Shown here: positions 35,001 to 45,053 of the stretch, in pieces
Layout of the letters: the number at the start of each line of letters is the position of its first letter
How positions within the stretch are numbered: the first letter of the stretch is position 1
Source: Symbiodinium kawagutii
Taxonomy: Eukaryota; Sar; Dinophyceae; Suessiales; Symbiodiniaceae
Length of the DNA: 64,000 bases
Direction: 5' to 3'
Assembly (NCBI GenBank): GCA_009767595.1
Contig: VSDK01028384.1
Location: forward strand, 482,329 to 546,328
Made by a program: the position numbers and the translations under genes
Notes under the pieces: model-generated
The model's input: the letters and a program-made list of their open reading frames with translations, nothing else
Databases searched by the model: none
What the model was told of the DNA's origin: nothing

Positions 35001-35405
35001 ATCATTTCTGCTGTGCTACAGCCCATGTATCCCCTATCCCGACCAGTCTAAAGTGGCTGTCAAGAATCATCATGTTTGGCTACAGGACCAGCACGACAAT
35101 CGGCGTTACGAAGGGCTTGGGCTTGGGCTCTCTATTTCCCGTGAGGTGGCTGTGAAACATGGAGGCAAGTGTGTGGGGGTGGGCAGAGTGGCTTTGGCTG
35201 TCAGATTTAAGCCGCATAGATGATCAAAATTGATCAAACTCGGCACTTCGAAATCTTGCCAGCATGGAGCTGATGCTGGATCTAAGAAACCCCACTGGGA
35301 GCTCATGAGCTATGCCGCTACGCCATGCTATGCCCACGTTGCATTCCAGGCAACCTCACAGTCGAGAGCCAGGCAAGTGACATTGTGACCTTTGAAATTC
35401 GATTG
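27293..35405 (+). CDS. PAS-sensor histidine kinase gene (core exons)
   Basis: At least sixteen exons carry, in order, the C-terminal half of a PAS domain, a HisKA dimerisation domain with the phosphoacceptor His, and an HATPase_c domain with N, G1 and G2 boxes. Exons: 27293-27371, 28718-28795, 28960-29015, 29375-29427, 30915-31004, 31391-about 31516, 31982-32021, 32320-32352, 32519-32580, 32848-32863, 33038-33085, 33269-33301, 33748-33792, 34793-34848, 35086-35164, 35350-35405. Phases agree at all junctions except two (after about 31516 and after 33301), where a small exon is probably missing. Donors are GT (6), GC (5) and GA (4). Such kinases autophosphorylate on His and pass phosphate to a receiver domain; receiver pieces lie downstream. 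No membrane segment was seen in these exons. The signal sensed is unknown. Confidence 0.85.
28217..28281. repeat. Dispersed hairpin plus (GA)n repeat, copy 1
   Basis: GGGCGTCCCAATGGGACGAC (a perfect GTCCC-AAT-GGGAC hairpin) is followed by TGATGACAGTCATGCCTGCC and (GA)n. It is almost identical to 52890-52947. Confidence 0.85.
29375..29427 (+). CDS. Kinase gene: H-box exon (HisKA)
   Basis: A 53-nt exon between CACTTCAG at 29374 and a GT donor at 29428, reading ELDVKRSSIAATVTHEL followed by a split Arg codon. AATVTHELR is the HisKA H box; the His codon CAC is at 29417-29419 and is the predicted autophosphorylation site. It joins in phase to the preceding QDITQMK exon and to the following exon that begins SPLHGIIGLSEQLI. 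Confidence 0.88.
29939..30780. repeat. Degenerate CCCTAAA/CCTAAAACC block with flanking direct repeats
   Basis: From about 30020 to 30690 the + strand is a run of degenerate CCCTAAA, ACCCTAAAACC and CCATAAACCT units. CCCTAAA is the complement of the TTTAGGG telomere repeat reported for dinoflagellates and plants. Two similar flanks bracket it: 29965-30010 and 30717-30768 share GGG/GGA-ATGT-CC-AACCCTGTAA-TGT-ATCAA and a GCCGA/TCCGA end. It lies in the kinase intron between the H-box exon and the SPLHG exon. Confidence 0.8.
30915..31004 (+). CDS. Kinase gene: HisKA helix-1 continuation exon
   Basis: A 90-nt exon that completes the Arg codon and reads SPLHGIIGLSEQLIS, the well-conserved (T/S)PL-GIIG-S segment after the H box. 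It is phase 2 at both ends if a GA donor at 31005 is used; that 3' end is less certain than the start. It lies directly downstream of the telomere-like repeat block in the preceding intron. Confidence 0.75.
31391..31516 (+). CDS. Kinase gene: HisKA helix-2 exon
   Basis: After GTTGACAG at 31390 the frame reads LRISHCARRLLDLVTNIMDL, the second HisKA helix (consensus I--SA-RLL-LVNDILDL). It continues through EWKQKTRTRAKR to a TAG at 31517-31519. The donor is unresolved: no GT, GC or GA gives the phase needed by the next exon at 31982, so a micro-exon may be missing. Confidence 0.78.
31982..33301 (+). CDS. Kinase gene: linker and HATPase N-box, six small exons
   Basis: Exons of 40, 33, 62, 16, 48 and 33 nt (31982-32021, 32320-32352, 32519-32580, 32848-32863, 33038-33085, 33269-33301) join in phase. 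They read DPVHMGKLIEEAR, VLVLVSTAVDK, ARRPIKKENVQLINNVPDQS, RLPIIE, ADANRCFQMLYNVVTN and AFKYTKEGSVE. The last three form the N box (consensus D--R--QVLYNLV-NA-KFT--G), which holds the Mg-ATP-coordinating Asn. Donors are GT, GT, GC, GT, GC and GT. The 16-nt exon codes for only five residues, yet it fits the family spacing exactly. Confidence 0.85.
33748..33792 (+). CDS. Kinase gene: HATPase G1-box start exon
   Basis: A 45-nt exon reading DDEKKFLTVCVRDT plus the first base of Gly. V-V-DTG is the start of the G1 box. The GA donor at 33793 (CCG|GATCC) joins to GCTCAG|GAATTGG at 34793 and restores DTGIGIS. The entry phase does not match the preceding exon, so one small exon between 33302 and 33747 is likely missing. 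Confidence 0.82.
34793..34848 (+). CDS. Kinase gene: G1/F-box exon
   Basis: It reads GIGISPASCERIFLPFEQE after completing the split Gly codon. It contains the rest of the G1 box (GIGIS) and the F box (IF-PFEQ). The GC donor at 34849 is in phase 0 with the next exon, DQHDNRRYEG. Confidence 0.85.
35086..35405 (+). CDS. Kinase gene: G2-box and last HATPase strand, two exons
   Basis: Exon 35086-35164 reads DQHDNRRYEGLGLGLSISRE then VAVKHG; GLGLGLSIS is the G2 ATP-lid motif. The GC donor (GGAG|GCAAGT at 35165) joins to TTCCAG|GCAACC and yields HGGNLTVESQASDIVTFEI, the final strand pair of the HATPase fold. The second exon (35350-35405) ends in phase 0 at a GT donor. Using a GT at 35169 instead breaks the frame, so the GC choice is well supported. 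Confidence 0.85.
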
Positions 35406-36716
35406 GTGTGGCCTGGTGTGACCATGTCAAGCTCTCGAGACCTAAACTGAAGAAGAATCTTTCATCAAAAAGAGAATCTTTCAGAAGGAAAACTTATAAA
35501 AGATACGAAAGCTGAAAAATAATCTTTTTGGATCAAGAGTTTGGGTCGCCACGTGCTGTTTCCATCTCTTGCCGCCCTTCTTCCAACAGGTTGGAGAAGG
35601 ATCGGCTTTTTTCATCACGTGCAGCCGGCAGCTTGTGATCCCGGAAGCTGCCTGACATACACCCTGGGAGCCATGTGGAATCATTACAAACTGTAGGCCA
35701 TAGACTGCAGGCTAAGCCTCACATGGATCAAATTGGAACAATACATCAATGAACAAAACATGCGAGTAAGCAAATGCATGCAATACCCAGCAATGCCAGA
35801 TACAGTAACGACGGGCAATACCTGTCTTACAGATCTTAAATCATCTTATAACTTTTGCCTTTTTGTAACCCTGCATGCAAGACTGGTACATTTGTGCCCC
35901 ATGCTGGAAGCTTCGAGCACCAAATATGTCCCTCGACACGACATGGTATCGCGGCAGGTTACCATACGAGCGGCAAGCGCGGGCTACACTTGGATGTGAC
36001 GTGATTATTGAGTGCTTTCCTCAAAGCCAAATGAGGAAGCACTCCCCCCGAGTGTGCTACCATCATGCGATTCGTTGGTTCAGCCAAGCGCAGTTAGTTG
36101 TAGCGCATGTTTTTGCAGGCCTGCTAGAAAATTGCAATATCAAATGATCAACATACATCAAATGATCATATTCACCGTCCTTCAGATGCTGTGCCAGTTG
36201 GGCATTGAATACAGGGACAGTGTCAGACGGCCTCATTCGACCCGCGAAGGCATGATGACGACCAAATGCGAGAAGAGCTTGGAGCAGATCAGGATCCTTG
36301 GCATGTGTATATAAGGTCAGTCAAAGTAATGTGATTATTTTCAAATAAATCTAGATGCACCTATTTAAGACAATTTACATACCGTTTATAAGTATATTGA
36401 CTTAAATATTTACATATATATATATATATCTTTTTATCTTTAGCAGCTGAGAAGCAATATGATTACCCTGCATGCGAAAACTGATACACATTGCAAAACT
36501 TGCCGCGAAGAATGTCAACTTACCTGCTGAAGAGCGGATAAATGAAAGATGTCAACTCTAAGATGTGGCAAAGACCATATGGAAAGGGCCGCAAACAGAA
36601 ATCTCACAAGAAGCAAAGAAGCAACCCTGATAGATCAACGCTGCACCTAGCTTGCAAATTCTGAAAGAAATTCGGAAGAACTGATTGCTACATCCCGCTG
36701 CACTTCTCTCTGGCAG

Positions 36717-36790
36717 GCTCCCAGCAGTGAGATGGCACAGGCTCAGCTTTTACTGCTGAAGTGTTGGGGGCAACACCCCTGCCGTGGCAA
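36717..36790 (+). CDS. Candidate exon downstream of the kinase core
   Basis: After CTGGCAG at 36716 the frame reads APSSEMAQAQLLLLKCWG and continues; phase 0 entry fits the end of the HATPase exon at 35405. It could be the linker to the receiver domain. The 3' border is unknown. Confidence 0.4.
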
Positions 36791-36973
36791 GCAATTGAGA
36801 TTCAAAGTGCATACAGCTGCGTACATATTTCTGTTTGGTGCTGTACAATGCCTTTGCACTGGAGATGATGAGTTGTTTGCCGATGCCGGCACTAGTGATT
36901 CAACAGTTTGTTGACAGCCCGAATGCATATGAAAAATGTCATAACATTTCGACAGTTTTCAATCCTTTGTTTA

Positions 36974-37060
36974 GACGTGCTCACCCACTGTCATGTGGGT
37001 GAAGTGAACGGAGATGAAGTCCGAGATGGGCGTGCCAAATATGCCAACCCATATTCCTAT
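36974..37060 (+). CDS. Weak candidate exon
   Basis: After TTGTTTAG the frame reads VLTHCHVGEVNGDEVRDGRA then KYANP. It looks coding, but borders and family are unknown. Confidence 0.3.
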
Positions 37061-37471
37061 TCTTTTTGGGTGAATTGTGGTGGGGTCTTTCAAGCCTAGC
37101 GGCCGGGGCCACAGAGAACTGGACAGGCGGAGGTAGCAAAAGCCGAAGACACACTCCTCGCTGACTTCGCGGGTACGATTTGGGTTTCCTGGTTTGCACT
37201 CGGTGCATTATGGTGCATCGCCATGCATACACTGGTAATTTCACTCTAGTTTCGGCATGTATTGTCATTGTCATGTGCTTAATGATTGAATGGTCTGAAG
37301 AGAATAAGATATATTAAAAGATGATGATGGCAGTCATGTCTTATGGCATGTCCGATCCATTCCAATCATTTGTTTTTGTAGTGAGTGTGTGTAGTGTATG
37401 GGGGCTGCGTGCCAGGTTTTTCTGAGTTCTGTATGTGAACATCCCGCCCACAACTGAGTTTACTGGCTGAG

Positions 37472-37534
37472 GTTGTTGATGACGACCGGGATGCCCGGCG
37501 AAAGATCAAGGAGATCTTGAAGAGTCATTCGCAG
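37472..37534 (+). CDS. Receiver-domain start exon (VVDDD)
   Basis: After TGGCTGAG at 37471 the frame reads VVDDDRDARRKIKEILKS then HSQ. V-DDD-xxxR is the first strand and acidic pocket of a response-regulator receiver. Two ends are possible: a GA donor at 37513 (phase 2) or a GC donor at 37535 (phase 0). With the GA donor, the exon joins in phase to the exon at 45054. The DDD-to-GY distance then equals that of ordinary receivers (14 residues between DDD and GY). Confidence 0.6.
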
Positions 37535-38460
37535 GCAGCTTGTCTTTTTTCAATTGCAAGCTACACCCAGACCGCGGAGATATTGTAGTGACAACATGGT
37601 TGCATGATTGGAAGGTTAGCTCACTTTGGAGCCCAAGATGATTTGATTTGTTTGGTCATCGTTTCATATCTTGCAAGTCATGACTTAGTCAAGGGCAGAT
37701 TTCAGCTTGAGTTGCCCAGGCCAACGTCATTGAATGTGAAAGCAGTCCTTTGCTCAGTCCGAAATTCCTGACATATTCTGCTGCAATGCTCCTGGTAAAA
37801 CAAACAAACCAAATTTTGCAACACGCAACTTTTTTGACATGAATTCACATCCACAGAATACATCACACGTGTTTCCTTTGCATCAATGCGTGATTTAAAT
37901 GCATGTATGGCATTTAAGAATGTAATATAATGTCAGACAGCATCAGGTTTTTGGGTATGATGCGATTAAACTGTGCAGTGAGGTGTGGTGTGCATATATG
38001 CACGCATGTATCCATGGCTTCAGTGTTTTGCATGTGTTGCAACATCTTGTGATGTAATTTGATGCAAAGCATTCGTGCATGCAACACGTCATGCAATGTC
38101 ACCAACAGACGGCCAGGAAGATGTTAACGACAATAAGCAGATACAACTGGTGACCACCACTGGGGCAACTGGGCTTCCCCCATGGTTTGACGTAATTACA
38201 ATATGTATGTATGCATGTGTGCTTGCATGTATGTATATCATGTGCATGTGAGCATTGGTGATCATAGGTGTGTGTACAGAATGCATCCTCGGTGGTGAAG
38301 GAGGGCATGTGATAGGGTCATATATAGTTGTACTAGTAAGTTGCAAGGATACTTGCCGCATGATGTTTTATTGCATGAGTCTGATCAGTTTGGTTGCAGG
38401 GAAGCCCGTGTTTTTTTTGGGCGTGTCGCATCATGATCATGGTCATCATGGTGCTCCAAG
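37535..38460. other. No supported gene (37.5-38.5 kb)
   Basis: Probable intron with GCATG/CATGTA-rich phrases near 38190-38250. No splice-bounded coding frame was found. Confidence 0.45.
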
Positions 38461-38588
38461 GCTATTCGTGCATGAGCCTGGTGGAGGCAGGAGAGTGTCC
38501 CCAGATGATTCTTCTGGAGCTGCGCTCAGCTTTGCCGCCGTGGAGTGGGTCGCAGACATCCCCGAAATTGCCGAAGAAAAGGATCCGT
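38461..38588 (+). CDS. Candidate exon, two open frames
   Basis: After GTGCTCCAAG at 38460 two frames are open. One reads YSCMSLVEAGECPQMILLEL then RSALPPWSG and ends in a basic segment. The other reads LFVHEPGGGRRVSPDDSSGA. The first loosely resembles a receiver beta-3 region (QMILLE--LPPWSG versus D-ILLD--MPGMSG) with Glu in place of the phosphoacceptor Asp, but the spacing is off by a few residues. It cannot be assigned firmly. Confidence 0.35.
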
Positions 38589-39262
38589 GACAAGAAATCC
38601 CTTGAAGCTGAAGCAGAATGAAGCAGATTTGTTTCAGATCCTGCGTGGTAGAATGTATACGTAGTAGAGATTAGTAGAGTATGTTTCACCTGAATGTCAT
38701 GGGGCTTTGATTTTTGATGCCTTTTCTTTCGGCGAGAGGATTGCAGGAGAACAGATAACATGCAAGCCAAGGCAAAACATGGTGTTTGTAGGTTCTTGCA
38801 AGCAGTTCCAGCTACAGGGTCTCATGGTGTGACAGGTGGAAGGGGGCTATGATGTTTGCAGCCGCTTCTCAGGACACAACCACGACCAACAGCATGCAGG
38901 TTCAGCGATGGATTTGATGCAGAGCTGTTGATGTTCTGATTCTCAGATCTCTCAGCGAAGTTGCGGTTGCCGTGCTGTTGCTGCTGCCGCAGTTGCAACC
39001 TGTAGCTGATGACTACTGTGATGAGATGTGATGAGGAGGGTCATTCTTAGGATTGTGGTGAAAAAGTTAAAATCCCTTGGTGAGAGTGGAAGCTGCATTG
39101 ATCGTTTGAGTTTGAAAAATCAACATGGATTCTATTTCGAGCCTTGTCATGTTTGTTGCACTTCTCCTCAAGCCTGAAGTCATTTCTCAAAACTGAGAAT
39201 GATGAACTGGCCAGTAGTGTGACTTAGTGACAAATAGTTTCTGACTTAGTTTGACAATTGCA

Positions 39263-41602
39263 ATGGAGACAGAAATGGAAGCTTTGCCGCAGCTGCGTTT
39301 CCCGCTCCGAGAAGCCTTGCTTTCTCTTCACGATTCTGTCAACGAGCCCCCTTCTGTACGAACAGCTTTGGCGGATTCAGCTTCGATGGCAACCCTTGGG
39401 CCATACAAGGTCAGCAATACTGAGAAGAGCAGGGCATTAAAGAAGATCCTCGGCAAACAAAAATACCTAGGAGAGGTACTCCTTGGCAGTAGGATCCACA
39501 TGCACAGATATCAGATTACTCCAAAATCTCCAAAGAGCTTGCATCGAATCCATTCTCAGGAACATTTGGCGGCATATATGATTCATATGCCCTCATGTTG
39601 AGCTCATGCTCTTTTTGATACTGCTTTAGACGCCTTGGCTTAGGATTGGCCGCCTCAAGCGGCGCGGGGAACACATTGGCCGTGGCTATGCCGAAGAAAA
39701 ACCTCTAAGTACTCCACGTCCTCCGCCGGAAAGCGATCGACCCAAGACAGTTCCCAAGATGGTGCCTTCTGCAGTGACATGGAAGAAGGCAAGAGGAGAG
39801 GAAGATGTGACAGAGGGACTTTCAAAGAGACGCAAAGGAAATCAATTGAAGAAGTCAATGAGGGTCATTGGAAATGTGAATATGTTCACATCAGCGGAGA
39901 TTGATGTGAGAAAATAGTTTTGTTGATGTGCGCCCATGCACTTGTGCAGTATACAACAAGTTGGAATATGCTAGAATCTAGAAATTGTTCAGGGATGTTT
40001 GGGGTATCTTAGCATCTTTCAGTATATATGCTAAGGCTCTTTCCTTCCGAGCAAGCCAATCAGATGCTGCGCACTGGCCATTACGTTGAAACAGTGTGCA
40101 TTTTTGTCATTTTTACCCCTTTCCCACGGGATGCAACGATTTGATTCCAGATGACAGGCCCACCATGGCCAAACTGCATCAAAGTGCACCTTCATGGCTG
40201 GTTGTGACTGCGAACACTGCTTAAGAAGCTACTAATTTGGCCGTGTGGCGATGTTGTGTTACGCTCATGGATCTGATGATTCGCTCAACCATGGTTTGAT
40301 CTTTGGGGGCCGACTTCCATTGCAATTAAGAATGGGGGTGCAGAGATTCAACTGGATGTGGAGTTGCTCCATAAGTTGCATTAGTGCGCTAATCGCAATA
40401 CTTTTGAGAAAATAGAAAAGGCATAAACTTGATGTGGTATCAACTTTACAAGTTTCACAAATTATTTGTACTGGTGAACATATTGACGAGGGACTGTTGG
40501 CACCATGTTTTAAGCATGCATGGGAAGCGAACTGACAAGAAGTACCTGCAAACTGGCGTTGCTGTGCATTTTCCTCTTCCGTGTGTGATGTTGAATTGCT
40601 TACATTGCCGCAAACCGTGCGCTCGCTGAAGGCAGAATTTGTGAGATCAGCTCAGGATGCAGCGGCTAAGCTGCAGCAAATCCACAGTAATGAGCTGTTT
40701 GCCTCGGTGAGGGACAAGCCACTGCTGGCCAGTCCTGTCCACTGCTTGTTTGGTCGTTGATTTATGTTGATTCATGTTGATTGTGGTTGATTCGTTGGGT
40801 GGTTGATTTGTTGATTGCTTCAATGGGTGGTCCCGGGTGGTTTCTTGATGGGTTGATCATGGTTGATTCGTTCATCAGTTTATCACAAATGCTGATTCTT
40901 CGTAATTTCAATCAGCAGATTTCCATTTTGTACATGCCTTTCTGGCAAGGCAGAAGTCGAGTGCTGGCCCTCGCTACAAAAGTCTCAGTCTGCTCCTGAA
41001 GTGTCTACCACTTCCTTTTTCTCCACTGGCACGGAAGCGCGGCCGACCTGGACATCAACAGCAAGAGCAGTTCTTGGGCACGGCCGGCGACAGGCAACGC
41101 GGCAGCACACTGTGTCGAAAGGATCCAAGGGATCCAAAGGAGAAATGGAACCAACGTCTCCTCCGCTAGCAGGCACAGAAACTGAGGGACAGAAGGGGGC
41201 AGGGATGCATGGGTTTGTCGGAGATTTCTCGTAAAAGCCTGAGATAGCCTGAATGTCAAAGTCTTAACAAATGTTTGCATCTTGTTCCAGCATTGTATAA
41301 GTGCTTTGTTTTGACGTTGTCGTGCAGAATTCGTTTTGTTTCGTTCACTCATGTCATGCTATAGTATGTGATATCTATTGCACTGATCCATACCGATGTC
41401 AAACGTCGTGTGTTCAAAAGACAGCAAAAGACAACCCAGTAAAGCTATCCATCGCATAGGGCTTCAAGGAGCCAAAACATTGTTTGGAGTTTGGACATCC
41501 TTCCGATTTGCGAGACACTTCGTGGTGCAGCACTTCTCTTTCAAGCTTTCCGGGGCTTCCCAGACCCATGAAGGATTGGGTGGACGACTCAGCAGTCAGG
41601 GA

Positions 41603-41633
<31 letters not shown>

Positions 41634-44432
41634 ATTTGCGAAAGTCAGGAAATTAATGCAAATGATAGAAGCAGTGTTTCAATGTGCTCTGTTTCTTTCT
41701 TGAATTAGCAGGCTCGTCCCCAGGTTTTTGGAACGATTGCAGATGTTTGCTATATAACAATTTTCCGAAAGGCTTCCCTCCAAAGTTTGGATGCTGGACC
41801 CATGCGCACTTTCTGCAGCCAAAGAGTTCATTAGGGTGTTGATTTTTCTCCAATCCCGCTGGCTGGTTTTCCAAACAGATCAAAATCTATGAAATCCTGA
41901 TGCATTTTTTCCTCAGGTCAATTTCCACAGGAAAGCAATTAATGATACCAAGATTGGTCAACAACTAGAAAGCTACAGCCTGGCAGAACCACGACCACGA
42001 AACAGTCTGATAGTACAGAAGCTGAAGTTTTCTTCAACTTTTGTCCAGACTTGCAGGTCTAACAGTGCCCATATCCGGATCCCCTTGTGTTTCCTCACAG
42101 GTCCAAATGCAATTTCATAGCACTTCCATGATCTGGAAATGTGCATTTGTCTCCTTTTCAATTTGCCAGTGACACTTTATAGCAATTTAATATGGCAAAC
42201 AAATCAAAAAACCAAGCAAGTTTCCGATTTGGAAGGGCGGTCCCTTTGCATAACATACTCAATGGCACTTCCTAGAAGACAGGGCACGAGCCAGAAACAT
42301 AATGCCAGAAAATCTGCATATATGACTTGACCATTGGGTGTGCACAGATTCGCTTGTTGAGATGATCCAGTACACTTGGGGATCAAACACTCTTGGAAGA
42401 ATTTACTCAGTATCTACTCTTATCAAGTCATTTGTTTCCTGTATGGCTCTACAAGTGAATTACCTCTGCGATGAAGATCGCGGTGACACATTTTTTGAGC
42501 AGCAAATTTTCGTATTCGAGGACCTCAATAGTAAACAAACCATTTCATCTCCATTTTGCTACACTCCGCTTTGCTCTAATCTGCTCCGAGCTTTGCTTCG
42601 CACTCAACTCTTTTCTTTTCCCTTGCTTTGCTCTTTGCTTTCGTCTTTGCTCTACCGGTTGCCGAGCTCTCGACTCTATCCTTGGATTTGCTCCCTACTC
42701 TACTCAGCTCTACTGTCTATTCTGCAGTTCGCTCTACGGTCTACGTCAGTCTTTTACTCTGCTCTTTACCCTATCGCTCTACTCCCCACTCTGCCCACCA
42801 TACTCTACTCCAGACTCTTTGCTCCACACTCTGCACCACGCTCCACTCTACTTTCTACTTGCTCTTTACTTTTTGCTCCATGCTTGACTCTAAATCTACT
42901 CTACGCCACCGTGTGCCTAGTCTTGGCTTTGCCTCGTTTCTCTGCTTTGGGTTTGCTGTGTGCCTTTTTGTTGTGGCTCTTGCCTCGGCTCTTTGCATTT
43001 ACATCCACTCTGCTTTTCTTTGGCCTCTACATGTCCTACTTCATTTGCTTCGCTTTCTTCTCCTTTTCTCTTTGCTTTGCTCTTCGTTTCATTCGCACTT
43101 CACCTCTTTCCTTTGCTTTTCAGTCTGGCAGGTGGCTCTTTACTCTCCTGTTTTCTTGCCCCTTCTTTTGTTTACTCTTCTCATCTCTTCTCTCCTTTCT
43201 CACTTCTGTCCAGCTCCTTTTTTTTCCCTCCTCTTCCCTCTCCCTTTCCCTTTTGCTACCTTGCTTTCTCCCTCCTGTCCGCTACCCTTACTCTTTGACT
43301 CGCTATTAGTTTGGCCACATTCATCCATACCTTGCCGTTGATCCTCTGTTGCCATCCTGTGCCCGCCAAGGCCATAGCTGCAAGTGCGGGTTTAGAGTTC
43401 ACCGATGGTGGTTTTGGTCTTGGCAGTCGAGACAATCCAGAGGTGAAGAACCTCATCAGGCGATCACCAGGACTTCTGGCTGCAAACTCCGAACTTGTAA
43501 CATCTTAAGGGTCATCAAAGATCATCAAAGGCGAACATTCTATGGCCTGAAGCCATCTGAAGCCTTTGGAAACTGTCAGTTCTGCCATTTGTGCCATGTT
43601 TTTTGCCAGATCGACCGTTTGAGAATACTTGACATTTGCTGCTTGCAAAACCGTAGGAAACTGCAACCCCAACGTAGGCAGTTGCAGGGTGTGACCTTCG
43701 GAATCCTGTGGATGCTTCGCAGTTACGACCTCACCAAGGCTTCAATTATGACGTGAAGTGCGGCAATGTTGGCCTTTGGAGTCCTGGCCTTTGAAAACAT
43801 GACGCTGAAAAAAGTAAACCATGCTTTCAGAGGAAGACCTGCCTTAGGAACTAAGCTCTTCAGCGTTCCTGCTGGTTCCAGTTCGGCTGTTTTGTTATTC
43901 CCAATTTTCTTAAAGAGGCAGAACGAACAAGGTGTTCAGGTGCGCCACCGAATCCCATCAACTTGCTTGAAACCAACCCGATGGAAGCGATTCCACTGAC
44001 GCCTATCCAAGTTCATCGCATCAGGAACTCAGATGCCTCACTACCGACCAAGCAGCCACTATCACAGCACTTTTCTGCTGCATCTGCCCGATTTGGGGCA
44101 AGGCGGGATCCGCAGAAGCGGTATGAACGTGCCTTGGCCCAAAGGGAGAGTCTCCATCAGCATCTACAGCCGTGAATTCCAAAGAAATGGGCATCCAATG
44201 GCATCCTGACCCTGCTTGAGCGACGGTGATAATAGTATAAGATAGATTATGATAGTGATGTGATGTGTGCCAGAACTTAATGATGCCAATGACACACAAT
44301 TGACAGGCACACCCATGAGCAACTCGTTGGGATGTCTTAGGACAGCCTGGGCCTGGCTACTATGATCTGCCGGGATTCACAGATGAACTTCTGAGAAAAG
44401 TCGCGAAGCGACCAGCCGTGAAACCTGCGTAA
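39263..44432 (+). CDS. PG-rich flagellar-type protein (STPGR/SHIPPO-like) gene
   Basis: Exons 39263-39409 (ATG start), 39630-39905, 40632-40706, 40989-41198 and 43371-43442 are each phase 0 to 0. Then 43940-44149 and 44341-44432 join in phase to a TAA at 44430-44432. One small exon between 43442 and 43940 is missing from the chain. The C-terminus reads FSAASARFGARRD, then QPGPGYYDLPGFTDELL: an RFG element followed by PGPG-Y, the arrangement of sperm-tail PG-rich repeats. Other parts are disordered and basic. Proteins of this type associate with axonemal microtubules. Only one clear PGPG-Y motif is present, so the family call is moderate. The gene sits between the receiver pieces at 37.5 and 45.05 kb. 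Confidence 0.65.
40745..40885. repeat. GTTGATT-type short tandem repeat
   Basis: Interrupted GTTGATTT, GTTGATTC and GGTTGATTCGTT units occur in the intron between the exons ending at 40706 and starting at 40989. Confidence 0.7.
41199..42550. other. Intron, no gene; (GA)n at 41606-41633
   Basis: Interpreted as part of an intron of the STPGR-like gene. It contains a (GA)n run preceded by GACGACTCAGCAGTCAGGGA, a decayed relative of the dispersed hairpin repeat (see the entries at 28217 and 52890). No coding frame was recognised. Confidence 0.5.
42551..43310. repeat. About 750-bp pyrimidine-rich tract (CTCTACT/TTTGCTCT)
   Basis: The + strand is very rich in C and T, with degenerate CTTTGCTCT, CTCTACTC and TTCTTTCTC phrases. 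Three overlapping + frames stay open for up to 300 codons and would give Leu/Ser/Phe/Cys-rich proteins. That follows from the lack of purines, because stop codons need A. It lies in the intron upstream of the exon at 43371. Confidence 0.85.
43940..44432 (+). CDS. STPGR-like gene: last two exons
   Basis: Exon 43940-44149 (acceptor GTGTTCAG, GT donor at 44150) reads APPNPINLLETNPMEAIPLT, then QVHRIRNSDASL and ARFGARRDPQKRYERALAQR. It ends with one base of a split codon, completed by exon 44341-44432: QPGPGYYDLPGFTDELLRK, then VAKRPAVKPA and a stop. The in-phase GT-AG join just before PGPG-Y is the strongest evidence for this gene. Confidence 0.72.
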
Positions 44433-44559
44433 GGTCACAGGATGTCACAGGCCTTTTCCCAAGTTGTCCCAAGTGGCATCCGGCAAGACACGTATTAGTC
44501 ATGATTACATAATTAAACAATATTAAATAATACATTCACACACACATAACATACACATA

Positions 44560-44680
44560 ATATATGTGTAAATGTATGTAGTGTAACGCAATGTATAAGT
44601 TAATGTAATGTAACGTGAGGTAATGTAGTGTAATGAACCGGAAGGTAATTTAATGTAATGCAATGCAATGCAGGGTTTGT
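44560..44680. repeat. TAATG-type pentanucleotide repeat
   Basis: Degenerate GTAATG, TGTAATG and GCAATG units run through the region directly after the STPGR-like stop codon. Confidence 0.75.
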
Positions 44681-45053
44681 CTACACACCCGGTGAACTAG
44701 CGAACCAGGCTTGCGCACATCACGTTGTTTAACAAGCGCATATACTGGATCTCTTCGAAACTCTGTTGTTTTGTCCACCGAGTTCTTCTGCACAAGTGTG
44801 CGTATATAATTGCATGTGTGTGGGTGTGGGTGTGCGTCTATGATCATTTGTGTGTATCCAGGAACGGTTGTACGTATTTGTATGCATGCATACACTACCC
44901 ACATTCACGTGCTCTCATACAGAGGCACAGATGCGCACGTGCTATTGGTGCTTTGAAGTATACATTGACATCCGGCCATCGATACGATGCGATGTCCTGG
45001 TTGCGCTGAGATTTCCGGGCTGAGATCTCCATGTTTCACCCTGCGACTCGCAG

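Noticed and set aside
42338..43309. A 323-codon frame and two overlapping frames rich in Leu, Ser and Phe
   Set aside because: Three frames are open together because the strand is nearly all pyrimidine. No start context, motif or splice support was found.
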